Origin: Alopecurus myosuroides
Taxonomy: Eukaryota; Streptophyta; Magnoliopsida; Poales; Poaceae
Reading direction: 5' to 3'
Assembly: GCA_028641055.1 (NCBI GenBank)
Contig: CM054057.1
Coordinates: 722,139,931-722,203,930 of the forward strand
Length of the DNA stretch: 64,000 nt
Positions within the stretch are counted from its first letter, which is position 1; each line of letters starts with the position of its first letter. The translations under genes were made by a program, and so were the position numbers. Under the pieces are notes generated by a model. It was not told where the DNA came from. It worked only from the letters and a program-made list of their open reading frames with translations, and searched no databases. This document shows positions 46,980-56,727 of the stretch, in pieces.

Positions 46980-48299
46980 AGACCTTGTCCACAGAAGGAC
47001 AAGAGACACTTTTTCGAAAGTGTTTTTAAAAATCACACATACCCAATTCTTCGCCGGACAGCCAAAGTCGTACAGCCACATTACCTCAAAATGGGTACGA
47101 GTTCTATCTTGACACTTGTGTATGTTAGATTGTGATCTACCTCAATGTACTATAGGGGTTCGAGTCCCCCGAATAGAATTGTCGGCAGGAGAGTGAAATG
47201 GGACATGCAAAGTGTGGGATTAATCCCCCCCCCCGTTGCACTAGTTGGGTCTCATGCCATGGCGGAGTGTTTTTAGGGGAAAATGTATCGATGCAGCTGA
47301 CTCACTCGGTGCAGGGGAGAACAAACCCAGTTGAGGAGGTAGTCATTTACTAGCATAGACATAGCTTATGGTTATGACCAGTTATCTGATTTTCGCATAC
47401 TATCGTGGACAGTCCATGGTTGTTCACGGCGGATATAGTGGATCTTCTGGAATGTGTACACCTATGCAGAGTAAATCTATTCAGAATAGCCGCGTTCTAG
47501 GATATGGACAGTTGAATGGCCATGTAGCTAGTATTGTGTCGATGTTTTTATAAAAGAGAAGTGAAAGTCATGAAGTACCTGGCAGGTACTTCGAAATGGA
47601 GTTTTATACCTAAGAGGTACCGTAGGTTCATGAACTTGAAAGATACTTGTTTTCCAAGAAGTTTTGCAAAGACAAACTCCCTTTTCTACAAATTTTCCTT
47701 GCTAAAACCTTGTAGATATGCGATATCTACAAGATAAACTTTATCTATCTTTTGAAGTATCCTGTTCAACAAAGTTTAATAAAACTTGCGAAACCATGAT
47801 GGGTCCTCTATTCATCTTGGCTAGATAAACCCTAAATATAGCCCTCCTACATACACTTATGCATACTTGCATTCTTTAGCTTTCATTTGGGGTGACTTGC
47901 GAGTACATTCAAATGTACTCATATTGGTTTCGTCCCTGGCTATTTACCTGGATAGACTTCGAGGAGCAGCCTCCAGAAGATCACTTCGAGGACGATTACT
48001 ACGACGACTCTGCGAATTAGGCACGTCTCCCGGTCAGCAGCCTGTGGTGTTAAGTCTTGACTTGGGTTCTACCACGTTATGTTTTTGTTCCGTTACCGTG
48101 TGTGTGTTGCCTGCCCAGCATGGCAGCTATCTAAGGCTTGGTCATGTGAACGGTTGTGTAAGACTTTGTGTATTCGTGTAAGGTATGTTGTACTCTCAAC
48201 CACCATATCTAAATATGTTTCTCATGACTGTTTGATCCGGGATCGTGAGTGTATGCATAATGGAGGTCTTGGACTGCTAGTCCGGGGTCCTCACAGAGT

Positions 48300-48311
48300 T
48301 GTTATCAGAGC
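48300..48311 (+). other. Primer-binding site, initiator-Met tRNA type
   Basis: TGTTATCAGAGC, 11 of 12 bases of the usual TGGTATCAGAGC, four bases after the LTR end CCTCACA. Confidence 0.55.
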
Positions 48312-48479
48312 CATCTTGACCATAGGAGAACTTAGATAGTATGAACGTTAGCAAGTACTCCGAAAGCTATTTTATAAGAGCAAAATATCCGGAGATGACT
48401 AAGTAATAAAATATTCCTTATACCCTGTCTCCTCTGTGTTTTAAATTTTTCACTTACATTAAGTTGTATCTTGCATACC

Positions 48480-49050
48480 TTAACATTTTGCACACTGATT
48501 ACTAACTTAAACTACACTTACAATTTGTGTAGACGGACGCCGTCTTCACTCAGTCATAGTAGTTGGGGGTTACTCCCGGCTTCACTTTTTGCTTCGAGAC
48601 AGAGTTGGTAGAGATGACGCGGATCCTCGGGCGTCCACTACCAGAGTTGAGGGGAGGGAGGTCGACGTTGCTAGAAGCGAGCTTTCTTGGCTGGTGGAGT
48701 GTACTATGCTCCCGCCGCTGACAACACCTTCTGCACCGGTCTACATCTTTCATGCGATTGACTGCTCCTGGAATAACGGAGTTGTTCGAGTTCTCCAGCA
48801 GGCGATTGCACGCCTAGCCTACATGTGCTACTACCGCTTCGTCGGCACCCGCTTTGAGCTGTACGGGAGGCACAATAAGGATGGGTTGTCTATTCCTTAC
48901 TGGCACCCTCCAAGCAGCATGGGTACTCACTTGGACGATGTGGAGTATTTCCTGCACCGTACTCAGCACAGGCTCGACACTCTGCGTGTGAAGTTCGACA
49001 CTCAGACCAAGGACTCGCACCGTTTAGGTATCCAATCTAAAAATTTGTAA
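48480..49050 (+). pseudogene. 5' internal ORF remnant of element K
   Basis: From about 48589 an open stretch reads SELSWLVECTMLPPLTTPSA, VYIFHAIDCSWNNGVVRVLQ, RFELYGRHNKDGLSIPYWHP and VEYFLHRTQHRLDTLRVKFD before ending at 49050. Helical, gag-like in position (after the primer site), and reminiscent of hypothetical proteins from grass gypsy elements, but I cannot name the family. It is short and probably truncated. Confidence 0.4.
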
Positions 49051-49650
49051 AGACATCTATAGTTAAAAGGATTAAAAGTTGGACTCTACTTGTCTCTAGA
49101 GCCATAGCTTTTACATGACATAAGGGAGTATATACAATGCTCATATTAGCGGGCCCACACTATAATAGTGTACTCTATGTTAGCAACTCAACACATCGTA
49201 AGGCCCCTCACGGTAGAAATTGTCGTGAAGTATCATGCACTATGATACTGTCTCTACAAAGCATAGTATCATATATTGTAAGGAGATGGTCCGACGCCCG
49301 TGGTTGGGGTGACCAGACCGGTATGACATGGTGATCGCGATGTGTATGATGATGATCTTGATGGGCTTATCATCGATTATACGATGTTGATTAGTACATG
49401 AGGAGAAACGTCCGTTAAGCAAGGACAAGGATGTAGACGTTGATCGTCGAATCTTTCCGAAATGATCTAATCATGTGTAATGCTAACCATAAATGATTGA
49501 TGGCAATGCCTGCAAAGAAATGTCCCCTTTGCATGATCAATAGGTATGTCTTTGTTTTTTTGACAACAAGGTCTCTTTCAATTATATTGTCTGATACAGA
49601 GGGAATGCAGATATAACTCCCGGGAAAAAAAGTTCGGCTACAAATGAGGC
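49051..49650. other. Unassigned intergenic sequence
   Basis: No gene seen. 49220-49290 has inverted short words (AGTATCATGCACTATGATACT, GCATAGTATCAT) resembling common Triticeae MITEs, without definable ends. 49552-49560 is a T run. Confidence 0.4.
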
Positions 49651-49658
49651 AGTACAGC

Positions 49659-49826
49659 CAGTGGCGGACCCACGGCTAACTAGCCGGGTGCACAGGACAC
49701 CCCCAAGAAACCAGTTTCTTTGTAAAATTGTATTTTTCCACCATACATGCACCCCCTAAAAAAGATTTTTATGTGTTATGACACCCTCTAGGACCCCTTG
49801 TTAAGGATGTTGTAGCTCCGCCACTG
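49659..49826. mobile_element. hAT-type MITE, 168 bp
   Basis: Terminal inverted repeats CAGTGGCGGAcccac and its partner TGTAGCTCCGCCACTG, flanked by the perfect 8-bp duplication AGTACAGC (49651-49658 and 49827-49834). An 8-bp duplication with CAGTGGCG-type ends is diagnostic of the hAT superfamily. No coding capacity. Confidence 0.88.
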
Positions 49827-49834
49827 AGTACAGC

Positions 49835-50390
49835 AGACATACCAACCGCTTGCTCTGGAATGTCGACGCGAGAAACAAAAAGTAGAGGCAACTTTCCGGC
49901 CTTCACCTTAAGTTGTCTTAGGATATTTCCTACGGGGATTCTTGGTTCACCCGGATCGGCCCGATTTGAGCAGACTGATCGAAAAGTAGGCCCCTACGAC
50001 GCTGGCTAGACGGACCGCGGTCCTTTTTTTGTCCGGGGCCGCTCATATCCTGCCCAAATTTGATACAGATTTGAGCACCGTCCGGACAGGTCGAAACAGC
50101 GCTCTTGTCCTGATTTCTCCCCTCCTGGACGCGTCGGGCCCGTCCACAGCACACCCGTCCTCCGCGTTTCCCCCGTCCTCGTCCCACCTACGCGCCCTCG
50201 TCCACCGTCCGCCCATCCCAATGGCTCAAAATACAGCCCGCCCTGCCCCCGCCGCCAGCCACCCCTGTCCTGCACGCGCTTGGACGTCGTCGCCGCTTGA
50301 CGGACTGCGCCGCTGAGTGCACCCGACCGGCTGCACGCAAGGTGCTCGCCCATTTGCCTGGACCGAGGACAACACCGTTCCGCCGGAAAA
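49835..50390. other. Upstream region of the Harbinger pseudogene
   Basis: No gene recognised. GC-rich from 49940, with a 12-base palindrome GGACCGCGGTCC (50012-50023) and a C-rich leader before the transposase ATG. Probably part of the Harbinger element. Confidence 0.4.
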
Positions 50391-51690
50391 ATGGCCGACA
50401 ATGGGGACGAGTTCTTCTTCAACAACGTCCTCATGTACTCGTCCTCCTCCTCCGACGAGTCCGAGGACGAGAGCGACATCCTCGTCACCACCCTTGTGGT
50501 CAATGACCACATTGCGAGGATGCAGCCAGTTTTCAGAGGGTCCATCTCCAGGCATGCACCTGCCTTGGACGGGGACAGAGAAGCTAGCCATATCCAGATG
50601 TACAATGACTACTTCCATCTCACCAATCCAGTATATAGTGCCAAGTTATTCCGGCACCGTTTCCGGATGAGAAGGGACCTATTCAACCGTATTCGAGTTG
50701 GAGTCATGGACTACGATGATTTCTTCAGGTGCAAACCAGATGCATGTGGTAAGCTTGGCTTCTCCTCTTATCAAAAATGCACTGCAGCAATTAGGATGCT
50801 TGCGTATGGAGTTGCTGGAGACTTGGTTGATGAGTACACGCGCATGAGTGAATCCGTATGCCTGGATTCAATGTACAAATTTTGTGAAGCTGTTGTTCAG
50901 GTGTTTGGCCCGGAGTATTTGAGGGAACCAACTGTTGAAGACACTCAACGACTGTTGTCGATCAACGAGTCCAGAGGTCTCCCCGTGATGCTTGGAAGTA
51001 TAGACTGTATGCACTGGGAGTCGAAGAACTGCCCATTTGGTTGGCAGGGGCAGTACACGGGACATGTAGGGGAGTGCATTGTCATTCTTGAAACTGTTGC
51101 ATCACATGACGTCTGGATTTGGCACTCTTTCTTTGGCATGGCAGGTTCTCACAATGATATCAACGTGCTGCAGCACTATCCGGTGTTTGGTCGACTCGCG
51201 GCGGGCAACGCCCCCGAGGTGAGCTATCAGATCAATGGTCATGAATACACTAGGGATACTACCTAACTGATGGTATTTATCCCCAATGGGCTACTTTTGT
51301 GAAGACTATCTACAATCCTGAGGGAGAGATGAGAAAAAGGTTCGCGAAAGAGCAGGAGAGTGCTCGGAAATATGTGGAGCGTGCTTTTGGTGAACTTCAA
51401 TCTCGATGGGCTATTGTTCGGTACCCTGCTAGGACATAGAAAAGGTAGAGATTATATGGACTGTGATGACAGTGTGGATGATCATGCACAACATGATCAT
51501 AGAAGATGAGCGCGACGACAATCTTTACGATGAGAACTGGGAGTTCCAGGGTCAGAATGTTGAGCCTCAGTCTGACGTGTCACATTTCAGGAGTTTCTCC
51601 AGTTTCACGTTGAGTTGTGTGATCGCGAAGTGCACACCCAATGTCTGAAGCTTCGTCGGAGGCCAATACCACTAATGTGAAACTATATGC
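50391..51690 (+). pseudogene. PIF/Harbinger transposase (DDE_Tnp_4/PF04827), frameshifted
   Basis: It opens at ATG 50391 with an acidic Ser-rich head (YSSSSSDESEDESD). It then has FRHRFRMRRDLFNRI, AAIRMLAYGVAGDLVDEY, the first catalytic Asp in LGSIDCMHWESKNCPFGW (residue 205) and the second in AGSHNDINVL (residue 256). A single missing base near 51253 (ACTA-GGGA where TATGGGA is expected) shifts the frame. The rest continues as YLTDGIYPQWATFVKTIYNP and VERAFGELQSRWAIVRYPAR, with the third acidic residue (E of FGELQSR). In-frame TAGs follow at about 51437 and 51446, then MIMHNMIIEDERDDNLYDEN and a final frame change. Cut-and-paste transposase, inactive here. Element ends not identified. Confidence 0.88.
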
Positions 51691-52282
51691 GTGGCCACCG
51701 AGAAACATGCGGAGCGTGCGCTGTGTGCCACTCTCGGACGTAATGCGTGGCCACCGAGAAACATGTGGAATTGCCGTAGCAACCGGGAGTCGGGTGATGA
51801 TGTGACGCATGCTGCCGTGGCCCGTGTCCGGCAACTGGTGATACGTACGGGCCAACGGATAGATCATGCATGGATGTCGTCGTCAAGCGCACCGACGCCG
51901 CCGGCCTTCACGCCCATTTCCGGCCGATAGCGCTCGCTTTCTTTATCTCCTCTCCGCAACGGTACACTGACGATGACGACACCTCCAGCTCGTCGGTGTG
52001 ATCAGTTCAACCTGACAGAACATCACCTTTTCGCCACCTTTTTTTTACCTCTGATTTTGTGTGGCAGATCAGAGAGCACACACCAACAGTCGTTCGGTTT
52101 GCTTCTGTCGATCGAAAAAAAATACGAGGAGAAAAGTCCATCTATGCGTGTGGCTGCTCCGTCGCTGCCCATCGCCAATCGGAGTAAAATATTCGTAATA
52201 GTCCAATAATTACGTATTGACTGTAAATCTATATACTGATAAGTACTAGTACGTACTAGGGCGTATATATACAGATAAGTAT
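51691..52282. other. Unassigned sequence 3' of the transposase remnant
   Basis: No gene seen. The phrase GCGTGGCCACCGAGAAACATG occurs twice about 53 bases apart (near 51690 and 51745). The remainder may be the 3' part of the Harbinger element. Confidence 0.4.
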
Positions 52283-52284
52283 TA

Positions 52285-52408
52285 CTCTCTCCGTCCTAAA
52301 TTAGCTGTCATACATTTATCAAAACATGGTTGTATCTAGATATATTTTAGTGTATAGATACATTCATATTTACACAAATACATAACATCTAATTTGGGAT
52401 GGAGGGAG
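52285..52408. mobile_element. Stowaway MITE, 124 bp
   Basis: CTCTCTCCGTCCTAAATTAG and CTAATTTGGGATGGAGGGAG are near-perfect terminal inverted repeats, flanked by TA (52283-52284 and 52409-52410). Typical Stowaway (Tc1/Mariner) MITE of grasses. Confidence 0.92.
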
Positions 52409-52567
52409 TACTATGTATATGCAAACTGTCCGGGCGAGAAAAAGATTACAATAGAAGAAGTCCATTTTAGTGTCTCGGTAGTTCCACGAGAATAGATTTT
52501 GTCTCTCAGATGTTCCACTTGTGCATCTTATCTCAATATTGGACGTAAATGATCCCTAACATACTTA

Positions 52568-53081
52568 GAGCAGGTACAATAAAGGTACGTAAGCGAGATA
52601 TAAGCATTTAAATAATATATTTATGCTTAGTTGAATGAGAGATAAGAGAAATGGGTTACAAGTTAGTAACCAGCTGCAGCACGTGCTCCTAAACACTTTA
52701 TGAGAGTATAATGCGCGTCATAGTTGATAAAATAATACATGTATATAGCCAACTACTCCCTTCGTTTCTTTTTAGTCTGCGTATTAGATTTGTCAAAAGT
52801 CAAACTTCCTAAAGTTACCAAATTTATAGGAAAAACTATCAACATTAACAATACAAAGTCAATATCATATGATTCATCGTGGAATATATTTTCATGTTAT
52901 ACCCATTTGATGTTTCAAATATTTCTATTGTGTTCTATAAATTTGGTCAAACTTTAGAATGTTTGACTTAAGACAATCCTAATACGCGGAATAAAAAGAA
53001 ACGGAAGGAGTATTATATATGTTGGCTACAAACTGACTATATGTGACACGGCAGCAACCGGCTCTATTATTAACCTCGCTC
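52568..53081. mobile_element. MITE with GAGCAGGTACAATAA ends, interrupted by a Stowaway
   Basis: The left end GAGCAGGTACAATAA and the right end TTATTAACCTCGCTC form imperfect inverted repeats. The inside carries CCAGCTGCAGCACGTGCTCC, which I know from a common Triticeae MITE. The Stowaway at 52756-53010 splits it. Superfamily not assigned. No certain TSD. Confidence 0.6.
52756..53010. mobile_element. Stowaway MITE, 255 bp
   Basis: CTCCCTTCGTTTCTTTTTAG...GCGTATTAG and CTAATACGCGGAATAAAAAG...GGAAGGAG are terminal inverted repeats, flanked by TA (52754-52755 and 53011-53012). Confidence 0.92.
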
Positions 53082-53089
53082 AATTTAAA

Positions 53090-53629
53090 AATAATAATTT
53101 TTTGCTTGTTTCAAGGCGTGTTTGAGGCACATATTGCTGCCACAGATCCCACGAGGACGATTAAAGGCCGGCCTGCTCAAGCAACTCTTTCGTATTTCCA
53201 AAAAAAGATGGAAAAAGGCGATTCTGTAGTGGATACATACGTGATAACCCGAACTGTAAAATGTGTGGGGAATGGGAATCCATCTCGCATCTCATGTTTC
53301 ACTGTCCAGTTTCGCATTTCGTTTGGTGGGCGATCAAGCAAGCGCTTGGTTTTGCCTACCCACCCACTTCTTGCGAGGACCTCGCTAGGCTTTCCATGAA
53401 CAAGTACCCATCCAAGAAAAAATGTTTCTTGGGCTGGGCAGTGGCGGGGGCGACGCTTTGGGCAATATGGCTGGCTCGCAATGATCTTGTTTTTAACAAT
53501 AGAGTTGTTTCCTCTCCCTTGTCTATCCTGTATAAACTAACCTCTTTGATTAACCAGTAGACGTGCCTGGTACCACTGAAGCGTGAAGAAGATTGGGTGA
53601 ACTTGAAGGAGTCGCTGAGAGGCATGGTG
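53090..53629 (+). pseudogene. LINE ORF2 3' fragment with zinc-binding domain (zf-RVT)
   Basis: The zinc-binding block reads CKMCGEWESISHLMFHCPVS, followed by HFVWWAIKQALGF and ATLWAIWLARNDLVFNNRVV, the standard C-terminal end of plant L1 ORF2. A frameshift near 53250 and a TAG near 53558 break it. LINE-like sequence continues to 53629, where the CACTA element begins. Confidence 0.75.
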
Positions 53630-54008
53630 CACTACACTGGTAGAAAAAAGGCCTTCCATACGCCCCCATCAGTCTCCAAACGTTGCGCACCGTGACTAAT
53701 GAGTCTTTAGTCCCGGGTCGGGAGGAGACCCGCGACAGAAGGTCATACGTCGCGGGTTGGGAAGCGCGTTGAGGCGCGTGGAGGGCATTAATTCCGGTTG
53801 ACCTGGCCGCCCGGGACTATTGGTCCTTTAGTCCTGGTTGGCGTGGCCAACCGGGACTAAAGATCAAACTGCTCGCCTCCCGCGCGGCGGTTTTTATTTC
53901 GCGAGCGAGGCAGAAGGGCGCCATTCCACAGTGCGCGTCGGAGTCTCTCTGTTTCTTCCTCTCTTCTCAGTGTCTTCCATCTCTTCGATCTTCACCAAGC
54001 ACACCACC

Positions 54009-54707
54009 ATGGCTGAAGTTTGGGAGACATACCGTGGTCCCACACCATGCGGCAAGCTTCTCGACGTGTGCTACACCAACAGTTGCGATCGGCTGGCCGG
54101 TGCTCTTGGTCATTTGACCAATCTCTATTTCTCCTCTCCCGATGAACACCGGTTCTTCGGGCTTGATCTGGAGTATACGGCGGATCAACGGGATGTTGCC
54201 GTCATCCAGATTGCATTCAAGGAGTCCGTTTTGATGTTCCAATGGTCAAGGTAACGCACACGTACAATCTTGCATCTTCGATTTGTTTGTTGCATGTGAA
54301 GAATACATGTGTTGCAACATATCTAACACGTATCAAATTTTTGTTGTTGCAGTAGTTCAAAGCATTCTCCGGCCCTTGATGATTTTCTTGTCAACAAGGG
54401 ATATGACTTTTGCAGCGTTGACATCACGCAAGACCGTCCGAAGTTGATGCGCTTGGGTATTGTGATACCTGAAGATCACTACATTGATCTTCAGGATCTT
54501 ATCCAATTGAACGGGCCAAAGACCGGGATGGCTCGCATGGCAACTGCCCTCATCCACGAGGGCTACGAATCCATGAAGTCAGGTTTCCCCCGAAGGAATC
54601 ACTTTTATTGGGAGAAGACCCCACTGGACTTGACGAACGTCAAGTATGCAGCCATAGATGCATATGTCTCCTACGAGTTGTTCCGCATCTACTCGACGGA
54701 GCCATAG
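54009..54707 (+). CDS. DEDDy 3'-5' exonuclease (WRN/RNase D-like), two exons
   Basis: Exons 54009-54250 and 54353-54707, with GT/AG intron borders (TCAAG/GTAACG, GTTGTTGCAG/T) in phase 2, encode 198 residues with no stop or frameshift. The start has a good context (CCACCATGG). All exonuclease motifs are present: FFGLDLEYT (Asp53, Glu55), VDITQDRPKL (Asp108 best placed) and YAAIDAYVSYELF (Tyr179, Asp183), the DEDDy set that binds two metal ions to remove nucleotides from 3' ends. Length fits a stand-alone plant WEX-like exonuclease domain. There is no signal peptide or membrane segment. It lies wholly inside the inner CACTA, in the same orientation throughout. Expression is unknown. It could be a captured host gene fragment that stayed intact. 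Confidence 0.85.
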
Positions 54708-55044
54708 ATGTATCCGTTCGATATATATGCATGTAATGGGTATCTTAGTATATATATGTAATGGATATCTTAGTATTGTGAGACTTATGTTTGTGTTATG
54801 TAATGGATATCTTAGCAAAGTGTAATGGATATTATTTCTATATTAATTCCTAGATATACTATTTCTATATTATGTCAAACACACGTTTCAAAACAAGCAA
54901 AAACAAAAACACATCAAGAAAACAAACAAAAACACATCAAGAAAACAAAACAGAAAAACTACAGTTTCTATATATCTGTTCACCAAAAATTAATCTAAGC
55001 CAGGAAAACATATATCTAGTCAAATACCAAACTCATCCAATATT

Positions 55045-55585
55045 AAAATGAATTAGTATTATTTTTCTTAATTTTTTGATATATTATTTGTATTTATAAG
55101 ATTTTAAAATGAATTAGTATTATTGTTCTTAATTTTTTGATATATTATTTGTATTTTTAAGATTTTAATGAATTAGTATTAGTATTATTTTTCTTAATTT
55201 TTTGATATATTATTTGTATTTTTTAAGATTTAAAAATGAATTAGTTTTATTTTTCTTAATTTTTTGATATATTATTTGTATTTTTAAGATTTTAAAATGA
55301 ATTAGTATTATTGTTCTTAATTTTTTGATATTATTTGTTTTTTAAGATTTCAAAATGAATTAGTATTTTTTTCTTAATTTTTTGATATATTATTTGTATT
55401 TTTAAGATTTTAAAATGAATTAGTTTTATTTTCTGAATATTTTGATATTTATTTGTATTTTTTAAGATTTAAAATGAATTAGTTTTATTTTCTGAATATT
55501 TTGATATATTATTTGTATTTTTTAAGATTTAAAAATGAATTAGTTTTATTTTCTGAATATTTTGATATATTAATAGTATTTTTAG
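55045..55585. repeat. AT-rich tandem array, about 60-bp unit, nine copies
   Basis: Units follow AAAATGAATTAGTATTATTT, TTCTTAATTTTTTGATATAT, TATTTGTATTTTTAAGATTT with small length differences. Later copies change TTCTTAATTT to TTCTGAATAT. Located downstream of the exonuclease gene inside the inner CACTA. Confidence 0.85.
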
Positions 55586-55764
55586 AAATAATACAAATTA
55601 AAAAGTTAATGTTTATTTATTTATTCAAAATTATTAATTAAATCATTACTTTTGTTTATTAAAAGATTTATTTGAAATTCAAACAATAAAGAAATGTGGC
55701 ATCGACCAACATGTTAATAAGATTGATATGATACTACTATCACATACATTCGTGCAAAACACTT

Positions 55765-55850
55765 GGATACGGGACGGTATGGAACTCGGAAGTTAAGCGT
55801 GCTAGTGCTAGAGTAGTGGGAGGATGGGTGACCGAGCGGAAAGTTTGACC
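55765..55850 (+). other. 5S rRNA-like sequence inside the inner CACTA
   Basis: GGAACTCGGAAGTTAAGCGT, GCTAGTGCTAGAGTAGTGGG and AGGATGGGTGACCGAGCGGA line up, in order and with right spacing, with the central and 3' half of plant 5S rRNA. This includes the A-box (AGTTAAGCGTGCT) and C-box (GGATGGGTGACC) of its internal RNA polymerase III promoter. The 5' third is missing or diverged, so it is not a functional 5S gene. The resemblance is from memory of the 5S sequence. Confidence 0.7.
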
Positions 55851-56240
55851 ATGAGTAAGTAATTTGACTAGAGATAATTGTAATTAGACGCTAAGAAAAT
55901 AATACAAATTCTGAAAAAAAATGAGTGAAAAAAGGGAGTGAAAAAAAGGGAGAGAAAAATTGGTGTGAAAAATAATTAGAAAAATCCAAATGAATTAAGG
56001 AAATAACGAAATAAAGTCTAGTCCCGGTTCAGGTGGCCAACCGGGACTAAAGGTCCTCCGCCCCCCGGCTCCGCCACCCGCCCACGTGGCCGGGCCTTTA
56101 GTCCCGGTTCGTAATCGGCGCGACTATAGGGGGGTCTTTAGTCGCGCATAGCTAGTCCCGGTTGCTCAGTCGGGACTACTGGCCCTTACCAACCGGGACT
56201 ATAGGCCTATTTTCTACCAGTGCTAGTACAGATTGCCTCA

Positions 56241-56460
56241 TCTGTGGCGCACCAAATAGCTATTCTGTGGCGCATCACGGGGCCACAGGGTGCGCCACAG
56301 AATACACGCCATTAAAATATTTTCTGTGGCGCACCCCACCCGTGCGCCACAGAAATAATTGCTTCTATGGCGCACGTCCAACCTGCGCCACAGAAAGTGA
56401 ATTTTGTGGCGCACCAGGAGGTGATGCGCCACAGAAAGTTTCGTTGGTGCGCCACAGAAA
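56241..56460. repeat. CACTA subterminal repeat array (TCTGTGGCGCACC)
   Basis: About ten copies of TCTGTGGCGCACC or its complement GGTGCGCCACAGA, in alternating orientation. Such arrays next to CACTA ends are binding sites for the TnpA-type protein in characterised En/Spm elements. Confidence 0.85.
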
Positions 56461-56727
56461 AGAATGCAATTTTTCGAAATTTAATTTGTTTCTAGTGTAT
56501 ACTGTTTGAATATACAGGAATTATACAGTTTGAATACACAGCAGTGATATTTGACAATATATAACATACTGCTGATATTTGACAAAGATATAAGTCACAC
56601 ATTACTTAATTACAATAGTGATACATAGATACATAGTGCAAAGTATCGAATTTGGCTCAAAGTGATAGTCAAACATCATCGAACAATTGTCACCACATAG
56701 TTACTCGAGTTGTCAAGTTACAAATGC

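Larger units (their letters stand above)
39121..48295 (+). mobile_element. Element K: very long LTR (about 4.4 kb) interrupted by element G
   Basis: The LINE frame breaks at 39120 and a new sequence starts TGTTACATAC. The segment ends GGGGTCCTCACA at 48295, directly before a primer site. Removing G (42210-46984) leaves about 4400 bases, close to the LTR length known for LARD elements such as barley Sukkula. A GC-rich promoter-like zone with TATTTAA at 40190-40196 lies within it. No proteins are recognised in 39121-42209 or 46985-48295. The left limit rests on the LINE break only, and the second LTR is not in the window. Confidence 0.45.
53635..56222 (+). mobile_element. Inner CACTA-type element, 2.6 kb, carrying an exonuclease gene
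   Basis: Ends CACTGGTAGAAAAAAGGCC and GGCCTATTTTCTACCAGTG are inverted repeats, flanked by the 3-bp duplication CTA (53632-53634 and 56223-56225). Subterminal zones hold many copies of AGTCCCGGTT / AACCGGGACTAAAG in both orientations (53705-53870 and 56018-56210). Contents in order: the exonuclease gene, a 60-bp AT-rich tandem array, a 5S rRNA-like stretch and the right subterminal zone. No transposase, so it depends on another element. Confidence 0.9.

Noticed and set aside
47140..47185. GGGGTTCGAGTCCCC resembling a tRNA T-arm
   Set aside because: No acceptor, D-arm or anticodon arm can be built around it, so it is an isolated palindromic word in the long LTR.
53838..54008. Upstream in-frame extension of the exonuclease ORF
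   Set aside because: The extension overlaps subterminal CACTA repeats and lacks family similarity. The ATG at 54009 has a strong context and begins the expected domain.
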